The notes below the pieces were generated by a model. The model was not told where the DNA came from and did no database searches. It saw only the letters and a list, made by a program, of their open reading frames with translations. 64,000 nucleotides of DNA from Gemmatimonadota bacterium (GTDB taxonomy: Bacteria > JAAXHH01), in assembly GCA_009838645.1 (NCBI GenBank), contig VXRC01000006.1, positions 32,649 to 96,648 of the forward strand. The letters run 5' to 3'. A program made the translations under genes and the position numbers. Below, one piece after another: positions 1-7,804 of the stretch. How positions within the stretch are numbered: position 1 is the first letter of the stretch; the number at the start of each line of letters is the position of its first letter.

Positions 1-861
1 CCCCAGTCGGAAATCGTCCGGGATTTTCCCCAGCATCTCGCTCTTGAGCCACGATCCGCAGAAGATCATGGCCGTGTGCCCCAGGAAGAACTCGAGCTGG
101 GACTCGGTGTGGCTCATGCCCATGGCGCCCGGCTGGAAGTAATCGAGGGCGATCCGCTGCGCGTTCGACAGGGCCTCGATGAATTCGGGGTTGTCGAAGC
201 TGCCGGGCACCAGGTTCTTCTGATCGTTGTAACGGTCAGGTCCGGCGAGGTGGTAGTAGGCGTGGTCGATCACGACCTGCACGTAGCCCGGGTACCGGCC
301 CTGGAAGGCGAGGGGCCACATCCCGGCGGCCTTGATCTCCTCGCACAGTTCGAGGAACTCCTCCCAGGTCGTCGCCGGCTCCCAGCCGTTTTCCTCGAAC
401 ATGTTCTTGTTGTACCACACGGCGTAGGCCGACGCCATCAGGGGGATGCCGTAGGTCTTTTCCTCGTGGGTGTACTGGGCCAGGGTCCCGGGCAGGAACG
501 ATTCGCGCCAGGTGCGGTCACCCTCCCAGTTGGGCTGGTCGAGGAACTCGTCCATAGGCAGCAGGTCGCCGTTTCGAATCAGCGCCCAGTAGTTGAGACG
601 GGCGTTGGTGACCTCCGGGAAGGACCGTTCCAGGATGCGCACCCGCACCTTGTCGTGGATGCGGGGATCGCCGTAGAGGTCGATCACCACGCCTTCGTGT
701 TCCTGTTCGTAGGTCCGGGCGCACTCGAGGAAGAACTCCAGTCCCTGGCCGCCCTCGAAGAGCGGTATCTCAACTCGGATTGGGGGCTGGTCCTGCGCTT
801 CGGAAACGGCCGCGAACGAGGTGAGTATGCTGAACAGCAGGAGGAATCGGAACTGGGTCAT
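1..861 (-). CDS. ABC transporter substrate-binding protein, sugar type (partial)
   Basis: The 5' 287 codons of a minus-strand gene whose 3' end lies beyond the window. The start ATG at 861 is followed by a hydrophobic signal peptide ending near AVSEAQ, so the protein is exported. The mature part reads like a family 1/8 extracellular solute-binding protein: a strand opening IRVEIPLFEGGQGLEFF, a helix with the DPRIHDKVRVRI segment, then GIPLMASAYAVWYNKNMFEENG, the hinge signature typical of maltose- or oligosaccharide-binding proteins. It would deliver a carbohydrate to a permease encoded further left, which is not visible. A strong promoter lies just upstream (906-934). Substrate cannot be told from sequence. 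Confidence 0.85.
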   Translation of the reverse strand, partial: MTQFRFLLLFSILTSFAAVSEAQDQPPIRVEIPLFEGGQGLEFFLECARTYEQEHEGVVIDLYGDPRIHDKVRVRILERSFPEVTNARLNYWALIRNGDLLPMDEFLDQPNWEGDRTWRESFLPGTLAQYTHEEKTYGIPLMASAYAVWYNKNMFEENGWEPATTWEEFLELCEEIKAAGMWPLAFQGRYPGYVQVVIDHAYYHLAGPDRYNDQKNLVPGSFDNPEFIEALSNAQRIALDYFQPGAMGMSHTESQLEFFLGHTAMIFCGSWLKSEMLGKIPDDFRLG

Positions 862-905
862 GTTTTGTGAACCGATGGATGCGACCTACATGGTCAGGTA
901 GGATC

Positions 906-934
906 AATGTAGGACGCGCGGAATATCCTGTCAA
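906..934 (-). promoter_or_regulatory. sigma70-type promoter of the ABC binding-protein gene
   Basis: On the minus strand TTGACA (929-934) and TACATT (906-911) are separated by exactly 17 bp. Transcription would start near 899, giving a leader of about 40 nt before the ATG at 861. Confidence 0.7.
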
Positions 935-959
935 CGCCACCCACATTGTCCAGTAGTGT

Positions 960-1004
960 GCCCTCGCTGCGCGCCTTGTTAAGCCCTCGCTGCGCACCTG
1001 ATCC
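960..1004. repeat. 23-bp direct repeat, two copies
   Basis: GCCCTCGCTGCGC starts at 960 and again at 983. The two imperfect units of 22-23 bp lie between the divergent promoters of the ABC gene and the aminotransferase. Confidence 0.7.
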
Positions 1005-1016
1005 GTGCATAACCGG

Positions 1017-1046
1017 TTGACAGGCGCGGGACGGCCGTTCTACATT
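1017..1046 (+). promoter_or_regulatory. sigma70-type promoter of the aminotransferase gene
   Basis: TTGACA (1017-1022), an 18-bp spacer and TACATT (1041-1046). The start point would be near 1053 and the leader about 70 nt. The same -10 hexamer is used by the divergent promoter at 906-934. Confidence 0.65.
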
Positions 1047-1123
1047 CCGTGATCGACTTACCTGTGCATCGAATAACGTAAATTCCAGCATTGGCGTAAC
1101 CGCCACCTTACAGGAGCAGGTCC

Positions 1124-2263
1124 ATGCGTGAGATCAATTTCGGCGCGGGAAGACCCGATCCGCTTTCCTTTCCTTCGGACGCGCTGGCAGAGGCCGCCGC
1201 GAAAGTCATTAGAGCCCGAGGTCCGGAACTGGTGAATTACCCGGACGGTCGCGGCTACGAACCCTTGCGGACCATCGCGTCGGAGCGCTTCAAGCGCGGC
1301 GCGGGACGGGCGGTCCCCCTGGAGGAGATCGTGCTGACGTCCGGTTCCATGCAGGCGCTCCAGTTGATTACGGAGGCCTTCGCGTCGCGGGGCGATTCGA
1401 TCGTTACGGAGTCCTTCTCCTACGGCGGGTCGCTGAGCGTTTTCCGAAGCCGCCAGGTGCGCATCGCGCCGGCGCCTGTCGACGACCAGGGCCTGGTGCC
1501 GGAGGAACTGGAGACTGTGCTCAAAGGGCTCGTCGACGGGGGCACGCGGCCGAAGTTCATCTACACCATCCCCACCCATCACAATCCCACGGGCTCCATC
1601 CTGTCCCCGGAGCGTCGCAAGCGCCTCCTCGAACTGGCCCGGGAATTCGACACGCTGGTCGTGGAAGACCACTGTTACGCCGATCTCGTGTTCCAGTCCG
1701 ATCCGGTGCCACCGAACCTGTACCACCTCGACGAAGACGGCCGGGTCGTGTACGTCGGCTCTTTTTCAAAGATCCTCGGACCGGGCGTCCGGCAGGGCTA
1801 CTTCATGGCGCCGGAGGCGCTGCAGCAGCGGATCATGGCGAACAAGATGGATGGTGGGACAAACGCGCTGGCGAGCATGATCGTGGCCGAATACCTGGGC
1901 GATCATCTCTGGGACCACATTCGCGATGTGAACGACGTCATGAAGGCGCGCAAGGACGCCGTGGTCGATACGCTGGCGACCAACTTCAGCGATCTGGGCG
2001 AGGAGGTGTGGTGGACGGATCCGCCCGGCGGCATGTTCGTATGGGTGCGCATCCCCTCGGCGACGGACACGCGGAAAGCGCTGCAACTGGCGGCTGGGCG
2101 CGGGGTTTACTACAGCCTGGGTCAGTCCTTCAGCGCCGTGAACGAGGACATCCCTTACCTGCGCATCGCATTCGGGTTCCCCACGATAGAGGATATCCGC
2201 GAAGGCGTCCCCATCCTCGCCGAATGCATCAAGGAAGCCCAGGGCAAGGGTCTGGCGGCGTAG
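1124..2263 (+). CDS. PLP-dependent aminotransferase, class I/II (MocR/2-aminoadipate transaminase-like)
   Basis: A 379-residue fold-type I aminotransferase. Visible landmarks are the N-terminal INFGAGRPDPLSFP, the substrate-loop YPDGRGYEPLR, the cofactor-binding IPTHHNPTGS, the aspartate in VVEDHCYADL and the Schiff-base lysine in VGSFSKILGPG (about K216). It resembles the catalytic half of MocR regulators and LysN-type 2-aminoadipate transaminases but has no N-terminal winged helix, so it should be a free enzyme. An AGGAG ribosome site lies about 8 nt before the ATG. It is monocistronic, with its own promoter, and ends 11 bp before a convergent small gene. Amino-acid substrate unknown. Confidence 0.85.
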   Translation: MREINFGAGRPDPLSFPSDALAEAAAKVIRARGPELVNYPDGRGYEPLRTIASERFKRGAGRAVPLEEIVLTSGSMQALQLITEAFASRGDSIVTESFSYGGSLSVFRSRQVRIAPAPVDDQGLVPEELETVLKGLVDGGTRPKFIYTIPTHHNPTGSILSPERRKRLLELAREFDTLVVEDHCYADLVFQSDPVPPNLYHLDEDGRVVYVGSFSKILGPGVRQGYFMAPEALQQRIMANKMDGGTNALASMIVAEYLGDHLWDHIRDVNDVMKARKDAVVDTLATNFSDLGEEVWWTDPPGGMFVWVRIPSATDTRKALQLAAGRGVYYSLGQSFSAVNEDIPYLRIAFGFPTIEDIREGVPILAECIKEAQGKGLAA

Positions 2264-2274
2264 AAACGGGTGCG

Positions 2275-2535
2275 TTACTCTTCGCCGGATACCCTCAGAT
2301 ACCCCTCGACCCTTCCGAGCCGGGTGTTGATGTTGTCGAGACGAATGTTCATGTCTCTCATCGCAGTACGGATTTCTGTGAGGTCGGTCCGTATCTCATT
2401 CCTGAATTCCTGATCTTCCCGATCCAGGTAAGTAAGCGTCGCGATGAACAAGATGCCCAGGGTCACAATGAACATTCCTACGGCAGTTACGATCTGTGCG
2501 CCGAAGGTCAAGTTGTCGCGAGATGTTACGGTCAT
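2275..2535 (-). CDS. small membrane-anchored coiled-coil protein B
   Basis: 86 residues. After a short polar start, one strongly hydrophobic segment (about residues 13-36, IVTAVGMFIVTLGILFIA) is followed by a charged helical tail with heptad-like spacing that ends LDNINTRLGRVEGYL. A single membrane helix plus a cytoplasmic or periplasmic coiled coil is therefore likely. The gene starts with an ATGA overlap on a 26-codon ORF and has AAGGAA 8 nt before its ATG. It looks like a paralogue of the gene at 2956-3234, which has the same TM-then-LGRVEG layout. No function recognised. Base composition is AT-richer than the neighbours. Confidence 0.6.
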   Translation of the reverse strand: MTVTSRDNLTFGAQIVTAVGMFIVTLGILFIATLTYLDREDQEFRNEIRTDLTEIRTAMRDMNIRLDNINTRLGRVEGYLRVSGEE

Positions 2536-2612
2536 CGTACGGTTCCTTCATCGCGAAGCAGTTTCGCCTTAAGGTGTTCATTCAGCGTGGTTTTGTTTGG
2601 ATCAGTCTTCAT
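2532..2612 (-). CDS. possible 26-residue peptide
   Basis: A short ORF, ATG at 2612, stop TGA at 2532-2534, giving a charged helical peptide beginning MKTDPNKTTLNEHLKAKLL. The stop overlaps the start of the 86-residue gene as ATGA, the coupling pattern seen between real genes elsewhere in the window. It also begins 11 nt inside the end of another open frame that closes at 2602. It could be a translated coupling peptide, an antitoxin-like remnant or chance. Confidence 0.3.
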   Translation of the reverse strand: MKTDPNKTTLNEHLKAKLLRDEGTVR

Positions 2613-2693
2613 TGGTTATACGCTTCAATGTTGTTTCTATTTTCTTTACGATTCTCCCAATGACGGCCTGGTCATAATTTGATGAGGTAGATT

Positions 2694-2966
2694 CTACTCG
2701 GATTTGAGCGAATAAGCCAACTCCCGGCCTTTGGATGTCAGCCTATACAGCTGGATTCCTGACAGCACCACAAGCTCGTTCAGGCATAGAGATTCCAACG
2801 CATCTTTCCAGACATTTTGTTCGTTGCTTCTGATAAAACCGGAATTCCATTGACCGGTCTGAACGAACCATCCCGAGAACGTCTGCCCGGTCAGTATCAG
2901 CCCATCTCCGGTATGTAAGGCTTTCAGAACAAGCGTTTTAGCTTCATCGGTCAAGTTAACAGCCAC
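2694..2966 (-). CDS. small hypothetical protein, winged-helix-like
   Basis: 90 residues, no signal peptide or membrane segment. The order helix (LTDEAKTLVLKALHTGDG), helix (NVWKDALESLCLNELVV) and a C-terminal YRLTSKGRELAYSL resembles a short winged-helix or DUF-type module in which LTSKGRELA is the typical wing-to-helix ending. DNA binding is only a guess. It overlaps the start of its downstream neighbour and the end of the upstream gene (2956-3234) by 11 nt, so the small genes here are probably co-translated. Lower GC than flanking genes. No family recognised with confidence. Confidence 0.5.
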   Translation of the reverse strand: MAVNLTDEAKTLVLKALHTGDGLILTGQTFSGWFVQTGQWNSGFIRSNEQNVWKDALESLCLNELVVLSGIQLYRLTSKGRELAYSLKSE

Positions 2967-3234
2967 TATCCTTCACCCCGCCTGTAAACGGGTTATAGCC
3001 TGGTTGGCCTTCAATGCTGTCCAGCCTGCCCTCTACTCTTTCCAGCCTGCCCTCTACTCTTCCCAACCTTCCGTTGATTTCAAACAATACGCTTTTTATT
3101 TCATCCATGGATACACGAAGTGCTTTCAACTCATCTTGATTCCTATGAGCAAACTTCCACCCCAGCGAAACCACTGCCAGGAGAACGAGACATGCTGTCG
3201 ATACTGACCCTATGATCAAAATCAATTGGTCCAT
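2956..3234 (-). CDS. small membrane-anchored coiled-coil protein A
   Basis: 92 residues from the ATG at 3234; an in-frame GTG at 3261 would add nine residues. A single transmembrane helix (LILIIGSVSTACLVLLAVVSLG) is followed by a long charged helix containing three near-identical heptad blocks, LGRVEGRLERVEGRLDSIEG, then a short disordered tail. Such repeats form parallel coiled coils. It shares its architecture with the 86-residue gene at 2275-2535, suggesting duplication or hetero-oligomer partners. It overlaps the next gene by 11 nt. Function unknown. Confidence 0.55.
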   Translation of the reverse strand: MDQLILIIGSVSTACLVLLAVVSLGWKFAHRNQDELKALRVSMDEIKSVLFEINGRLGRVEGRLERVEGRLDSIEGQPGYNPFTGGVKDSGC

Positions 3235-3328
3235 ACTTGATTCGTCGGAATTCAAACCCACGATCTCGTTATGGACTTAAAAAAAACACAAAAAACCCGG
3301 TGGCTTCCCTCTACACTGTGGATTCTCC

Positions 3329-4039
3329 CTACACCATCTTCCGCTCGCCGTTCTCGTACCTGACCTCGTAGTCCTCCTCCGGCACCGCCATGGCCCGCAT
3401 GGCCAGTTCGCCGTCGGTCACCAGCGGGTCGGTCTTCAGCAGCAGTTCGTCCAGGGTTTCCGCGGGTGACTTTTCGGTCGTATCCAGCGTGACCAGGTGG
3501 CCGTTGCGCGTCAGGAGCGATTGGTCGACCTCGTCCTCGAAGCGTTTCTTGAGGTCGGGTATGTCCTTCTCGTCGATGATCTGGTACTCGTGGGGGTCCG
3601 TGCGCATGCGCTCGCGGATCGCGTCGTCGTCGGCGGTGAGGTGGATCAGCACGACGTCGGGCAGCCGGGCTTCCAGGACCAGCACCTCGTAGTGCCGCTG
3701 GTTGTGTTGGACGTAGTTGGGATAGTATGGATTTCCCTCCACGCTGCCGTATACGTCGCAGTAGACCTTCTCCTCGATGTGCCAGCCGGCGATCAGCGTG
3801 TGGGGGTAGTTGCGGATGACCTCCACGTGGTAATGCAGTTGCATCCGCTGCATGCGTTCTTTCACGTCGTCGGGATAGTGGACGTACTGGGCCCGGGAAA
3901 CTGGACCCAGGGAAGCGTCCGGGATGGTGAAATGATCGTCGAGATGGGTCCGGCGACGCCGTTTCTGGTAGTAGACGTCCAGGTGATCGATCAGGGTAGA
4001 CTTGCCGGCGTACTCGATTCCGACGAAAATGGACCGCAT
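3329..4039 (-). CDS. P-loop nucleoside/nucleotide kinase-like protein
   Basis: 236 residues. A Walker A loop lies at the very N-terminus, GIEYAGKSTLIDHL, as in thymidylate or deoxynucleoside kinases. A central HVEVIRNYPHTLIAGWHIEEKVY resembles the substrate-binding region, and VLIHLTADDDAIRERM looks like the LID-type arginine segment. AAAGGAG sits 7 nt before the ATG. It is the last gene of a minus-strand set with the creatininase-like and phytanoyl-CoA dioxygenase genes. The true phosphate acceptor cannot be read off; small-metabolite or nucleoside kinase is the family-level call. Confidence 0.65.
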   Translation of the reverse strand: MRSIFVGIEYAGKSTLIDHLDVYYQKRRRRTHLDDHFTIPDASLGPVSRAQYVHYPDDVKERMQRMQLHYHVEVIRNYPHTLIAGWHIEEKVYCDVYGSVEGNPYYPNYVQHNQRHYEVLVLEARLPDVVLIHLTADDDAIRERMRTDPHEYQIIDEKDIPDLKKRFEDEVDQSLLTRNGHLVTLDTTEKSPAETLDELLLKTDPLVTDGELAMRAMAVPEEDYEVRYENGERKMV

Positions 4040-4078
4040 GTGTCGCTCCTTTCTACGGTTAAACGCTTCGGTTTGTAT

Positions 4079-4804
4079 TCAGCGCTGCAGTAGTTCGACC
4101 CACGCATCGACGACCGCCCCGACCATGGCCTCCCCGTGGGCCGCGTTGGCCGTCCAGCTGTTCCGGTCTTCGTCCTGCCGGCAGTACCACGGCGCGTTTT
4201 CGTCGAGGCGGCCCTGGTCCACCAGTTCCGGGCGCGTGGCCAGGAGGAATGAAGTCTCGTTGTACCCGGCGTGGTCGCCGCCGGCGGGCGAAGACGCGGC
4301 GGGAAGGATCATGGGGTGGACCTGGATCCTGCCGAACCGGCGGGCCTCCCTGGACATACTGGCGTCCGCCCACCATCCCCGAGGCCTGCCTTCAGCCAGG
4401 ACCATTTCAAAGGACAGCTCCGCCGCGGCCTTCTTGAAGGCCAGCGCCAGCGGGGCCTCCATGCCCTGGTGCATGATCATCACGTAGATACGCCCGAAGT
4501 CCATTTCCAGGAAATTCCGCAGGATCGACTTGACGTACGACCCGAAGGCATCGTAATCGGGGTCGATGGTGCCGTCCCCGGGACCGCCCAGCGCGTAACC
4601 GGTGGGACCGAAATCGAAGGGCGGCGAGACGATCACGTCCAGGCGCTTCGCCACGCGCGCGCAGATCTCCTCCACGATGATCGTGTCGTGACCGATGGCC
4701 ATGTGGGGGCCGTGGGTCTCGATGCAGCCGGCGGGCACGAGCAGCGGGTCGCCCCGTTTTGCCGCTTCGCGCAGTTGATGGGGAAGCATGTGCTTCAGGT
4801 ACAT
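4079..4804 (-). CDS. creatininase-family amidohydrolase
   Basis: 241 residues. The N-terminal LLVPAGCIETHGPHMAIGHDT carries the metal-ligand pattern of the creatininase family (Glu, His and Asp of E-x-HGPH-x-GxDT), and PPFDFGPTGYALGGPGDGTI matches the following active-site loop. HAGYNETSFLLATRPELVD, near the C-terminus, is the second conserved block. Members hydrolyse cyclic amides (creatinine) or formamide-type bonds, and several act in cofactor or riboflavin-related pathways (MftE, ArfB), so the substrate here is open. It starts 9 bp after the dioxygenase gene stops, indicating one operon. Confidence 0.8.
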   Translation of the reverse strand: MYLKHMLPHQLREAAKRGDPLLVPAGCIETHGPHMAIGHDTIIVEEICARVAKRLDVIVSPPFDFGPTGYALGGPGDGTIDPDYDAFGSYVKSILRNFLEMDFGRIYVMIMHQGMEAPLALAFKKAAAELSFEMVLAEGRPRGWWADASMSREARRFGRIQVHPMILPAASSPAGGDHAGYNETSFLLATRPELVDQGRLDENAPWYCRQDEDRNSWTANAAHGEAMVGAVVDAWVELLQR

Positions 4805-4813
4805 GGATTCCGA

Positions 4814-5662
4814 TCAGGCTTCTACGGTATGCGTATACTGGGCCACGTCGAGTCCGTGCCGGTCAGCCCATTCCCGGATGGGCCAGTCGATGCCGTCGGG
4901 CGCCTCGCGTCCCTCCGAGTCCACGGTGGCGCCCAGCAGCTGGCGTCCGACGTCGTCGGTACCGGCGAGCAGGCCGGCGTCGGGCTGCTGAATGCCGCTG
5001 TAGAACCGCATGTAGTGGTCCGGTTTGATCCACCGGTAGTGGTAGCCGTAGATGACGACCTTGGCGATCTGTTTCGTGAAGTTCAGCCCGGCGGCGTGAT
5101 AGGTGCGGTTTTCGAAGAGGAACGCGTCGCCGGCCCGAAGGATCGGCTGCACGTATTCGTCCGGATGGATCTGGCCCTTTCGTATGGGCAGCGCGGACTT
5201 CATGTTGTTGCTGCCCCGGACGAACATGGTCGCCCCCGTGTCCGGCGCCTGGAAATCCGTCAGGCAGTAGCCGATCTTCAGGCCGACGAAGGGAAGCACC
5301 ACGTGGCCCACGTCCAGCGAAACGCCCACGTCGCGGTGCCAGTTGACCTGGCCGGTTTCCCCGGGCGCCTCCGGGTGCTTGTAGATGAGCGCCGTGTTCG
5401 TGATGTGTATGTTGAAGCTGAGCAGCGCCACGATCAGCGGGACCGTGCGCTCGTTCGTTACGAGGTCGAGGAAGGGCCGCTCCTGCACGAGACCGGGACG
5501 GCGGTGGGCGTAGAAGTCGGGATATTCGAACCCTTCCATGAGCCGGTCGCCCGTCTCCGTGAGCGCTTCGATCTGCGCGGGATCCAGCGCGCCCCGGACG
5601 ACGAGGTAGCCGTCCTCCTCGAAGGAACGGCGCTGGGATTCGGACAGGGGCGTGGGATGCAT
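4814..5662 (-). CDS. phytanoyl-CoA dioxygenase family protein (PhyH-like 1)
   Basis: 282 residues from the ATG at 5662, chosen because GGAG precedes it by 6 nt; a longer in-frame start exists upstream but adds basic, non-conserved sequence. A Fe(II)/2-oxoglutarate oxygenase: the first two iron ligands are in NWHRDVG and the third is probably the His of TYHAAGLNFT, with a 2-oxoglutarate-binding Arg nearby. The N-terminal SQRRSFEEDGYLVVRGAL is the classic start of the family. Substrate is unknown; PhyH proteins hydroxylate lipids or secondary metabolites. It heads an operon with the creatininase-like and kinase genes and has an unusual palindromic operator candidate upstream. Confidence 0.85.
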   Translation of the reverse strand: MHPTPLSESQRRSFEEDGYLVVRGALDPAQIEALTETGDRLMEGFEYPDFYAHRRPGLVQERPFLDLVTNERTVPLIVALLSFNIHITNTALIYKHPEAPGETGQVNWHRDVGVSLDVGHVVLPFVGLKIGYCLTDFQAPDTGATMFVRGSNNMKSALPIRKGQIHPDEYVQPILRAGDAFLFENRTYHAAGLNFTKQIAKVVIYGYHYRWIKPDHYMRFYSGIQQPDAGLLAGTDDVGRQLLGATVDSEGREAPDGIDWPIREWADRHGLDVAQYTHTVEA

Positions 5663-5694
5663 GGCGAACTCCATGGAGCCTGATGAGAGGTGTA

Positions 5695-5710
5695 TTGTAC
5701 AATTGTACAA
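5695..5710. promoter_or_regulatory. tandem palindromic operator candidate
   Basis: Two copies of the 8-bp palindrome TTGTACAA abut to give a 16-bp perfect inverted repeat, 33 bp before the dioxygenase start. Each copy also contains TACAAT on the minus strand, which could act as a -10 element, so a bound repressor would block transcription. The TTGT-ACAA form resembles GntR-family sites; no regulator is encoded nearby. Confidence 0.5.
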
Positions 5711-5867
5711 CTGATATGCCGGCAACCGACACGGGAAGCGACGCGCCGGTCGGAATGTTTCTGTGACGCGAGGCTCGCAGGATGGTCCACTGCCGTTAGC
5801 CTTTCCGGCCTGCCGGTTACTCCTCATTATAAGCCGGCGAAACCCGGACGCAAGGCGGAAATGCCCG

Positions 5868-6449
5868 TCACAGCGGCAGGCGCCAGATCAACTGAAGCTC
5901 GTCGGGGAACTCCTCGTAGGCGTTGGAAATGATGGCGCCCAGGCGGCACCCCTGGCGGGCATAGAACCGGCACGCGGGAACGTTGGTATTCTGGGTTTCG
6001 ATCTTCATCTCGATGCAGCCGTGGCGCCGCCCCCAGTCCACCGCGGCCTCGAAGAGTTTTCGTCCCACGCCGGTCCCGCGACGGTCGGGGTGGACGCGAA
6101 GGTCCCACAGCACCAGGAGGTCGTCCCGGCCCTCCAGCATGTTCACGTTCGGCGTGCGGCGGGCCAGCAACGCCCCGCCCAAGCGCCGGGGACCGTCGAA
6201 GGCCGCGAGCAATCCCCATGACGAAGTGTCCCACCGGCCGAGCCACCGGCTGGGCCACCGGGCGGGCCCTTCTTCGGAGGTCTGATCGTAGTCCTTGACG
6301 TAGGGAGGATCCACCGGTTCTTCCACCAGCGCGATACCCCCCAGGCCGCCGTCCGCCGGATCGGCCCGGAAACGGGATCTTACCTCGTAGGCGATGGGTA
6401 CATGGCCGTGTTCGGCCAGCCTGGCTACGGGTTCTTCGATAATTTCCAA
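5868..6449 (-). CDS. GNAT-family N-acetyltransferase
   Basis: 193 residues if the TTG at 6449 is used (AGGA lies 9 nt before it); a TTG at 6488 would add 13 residues. No ATG is available at the N-terminus. The acetyl-CoA-binding motif A is clear: VLWDLRVHPDRRGTGVGRKLF, followed by ETQNTNVPACRFYARQGCRLG. The N-terminal VPIAYEVRSRF and PPYVKDYD blocks match a family often annotated near streptothricin acetyltransferases, but resistance is not implied. It lies 91 bp after the phosphatase gene on the same strand. Confidence 0.8.
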   Translation of the reverse strand: MEIIEEPVARLAEHGHVPIAYEVRSRFRADPADGGLGGIALVEEPVDPPYVKDYDQTSEEGPARWPSRWLGRWDTSSWGLLAAFDGPRRLGGALLARRTPNVNMLEGRDDLLVLWDLRVHPDRRGTGVGRKLFEAAVDWGRRHGCIEMKIETQNTNVPACRFYARQGCRLGAIISNAYEEFPDELQLIWRLPL

Positions 6450-6579
6450 GTCGCTATGTCCTGCGTTTCGCCCTGGCGGTGGCCGCAACGGACCACGCCC
6501 ATCTCTTTTGATGTTTCGACCGGCGTGTCGCCCGGTTGCCGCAAGCGCTCACCCGGAAGACAACACACTACGCAAATAT

Positions 6580-7743
6580 CTAGAGTTTTGCCACCAGCAG
6601 CGTCACGTCGTCCATATACGGCACGCCCTGGCTGAACGCCTCGACGGCATCGATGATATGCTGCTTCAGGTCCGATGGCGGCCGGTGTCCGTGGGTTTCC
6701 ACGACGTCCCGTAGGCGGTCTTCGCCGAAGACCTCTTCGGTGGCGTTCTCCGCTTCGACGATACCATCCGAAAACAAGACCAGGGCGTCACCCGGGCTCC
6801 ACGGCCGTTCCACGGCATCGAAGGCCGTGTCGGCGTCGATCCCCAGCAGGGGGCCGGTGGACTCCAGGGGTTCAGCCGTGCGCGTGTCCGCGCGGTAGTG
6901 AAGCGGAAAGTGATGGCCGGCGTTAGCGTAGGCGTACCGCCGCGCGTCCGGATCGATCACCAGGTAGCAAGCCGTCATGAACAGCCAGTCGGGACCGGTC
7001 GTCTGCACGATCCGGTTGAGGGCGTCCATGACCGGGGCGACGTCCGGGTCGATCCGGGTCTGGGTGGCCCGGCAACTGCGGGCCATGGCCATGATCAGGC
7101 TCGCGTTGAACCCGTGGCCGGTGACGTCGCCGATCAGCAGGCCGACCCGCCCGTCGGGCAGCGCGAAGTAGTCGTAGTAGTCGCCCCCCACGTTCTCGGC
7201 GGGACGGCAGTAGCCGGTGAACCGCATGCCGGCGTGCCGCAGATCCTCCTGGGGCAGCATGGAACGCTGGATCTCGTAGGCGCGTGCGATGTCCTGCTTG
7301 AGGCGCTCGTCCGCCTTGATCTGCTCCTGGGCCGCCTCGAGTTGTTTCAGATGGCGCGTCTCCAGGGCCCGCTTGATGGCCGTGACCAGGAGACCGGTGG
7401 TGTCGTCGGCGGCGCGGCCCGATTTCTCCACGTAGCTGAAAGCGCCCGCTTCCATGCACTTGACGATATTGGGCTGGGTCCCGTACGCGGTCAGCACGAC
7501 GCATTCCGGCGGAGACTCGAGGGCCCGGATGCGCCGGATCGCTTCGAGTCCGCCTTCCCGGTCCGTTTCGATCCACATATCGATCACCGCCACGTCCACG
7601 GCGCCGCGTGCGTTGCCGATCCGGTCCACGCCTTCGTCCACGCCGCCGGCGCAGATCACGTCGAAATCCGGTTCCAGGTCGAGGGATACGGCGTAGGTGA
7701 TGGCGGGGTCGTCATCGAGGAGGAGTACGAGGGGTTTGGCCAT
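6580..7743 (-). CDS. response regulator with PP2C/SpoIIE-type phosphatase output (RsbU-like)
   Basis: 387 residues. A receiver domain (about 1-120) has the acidic pocket LLLDDD (10-12), phosphoacceptor D55 in VIDMW, T85 and K107 in SYVEKSG. A helical linker (about 120-165) leads into a PPM/SpoIIE phosphatase domain with GGDYYDYF, GDVTGHGFNASLIM, FSDGIVEAEN and a terminal DDVTLLV, all metal-binding segments. Such proteins dephosphorylate an anti-anti-sigma factor in partner-switching stress circuits. It follows a histidine kinase gene by 61 bp, the probable phosphodonor. No STAS or anti-sigma gene is in the window. Confidence 0.9.
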   Translation of the reverse strand: MAKPLVLLLDDDPAITYAVSLDLEPDFDVICAGGVDEGVDRIGNARGAVDVAVIDMWIETDREGGLEAIRRIRALESPPECVVLTAYGTQPNIVKCMEAGAFSYVEKSGRAADDTTGLLVTAIKRALETRHLKQLEAAQEQIKADERLKQDIARAYEIQRSMLPQEDLRHAGMRFTGYCRPAENVGGDYYDYFALPDGRVGLLIGDVTGHGFNASLIMAMARSCRATQTRIDPDVAPVMDALNRIVQTTGPDWLFMTACYLVIDPDARRYAYANAGHHFPLHYRADTRTAEPLESTGPLLGIDADTAFDAVERPWSPGDALVLFSDGIVEAENATEEVFGEDRLRDVVETHGHRPPSDLKQHIIDAVEAFSQGVPYMDDVTLLVAKL

Positions 7744-7804
7744 AACACACTCAGACCGTCAAAGCGTTTTGCCCGTTCGGCGGTCGGAACCGACTCACGA
7801 CTCA

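Noticed and set aside
3262..3328. T-rich tract downstream of the kinase gene as a terminator
   Set aside because: The minus-strand T runs near 3280-3295 are not preceded by a convincing GC-rich stem.
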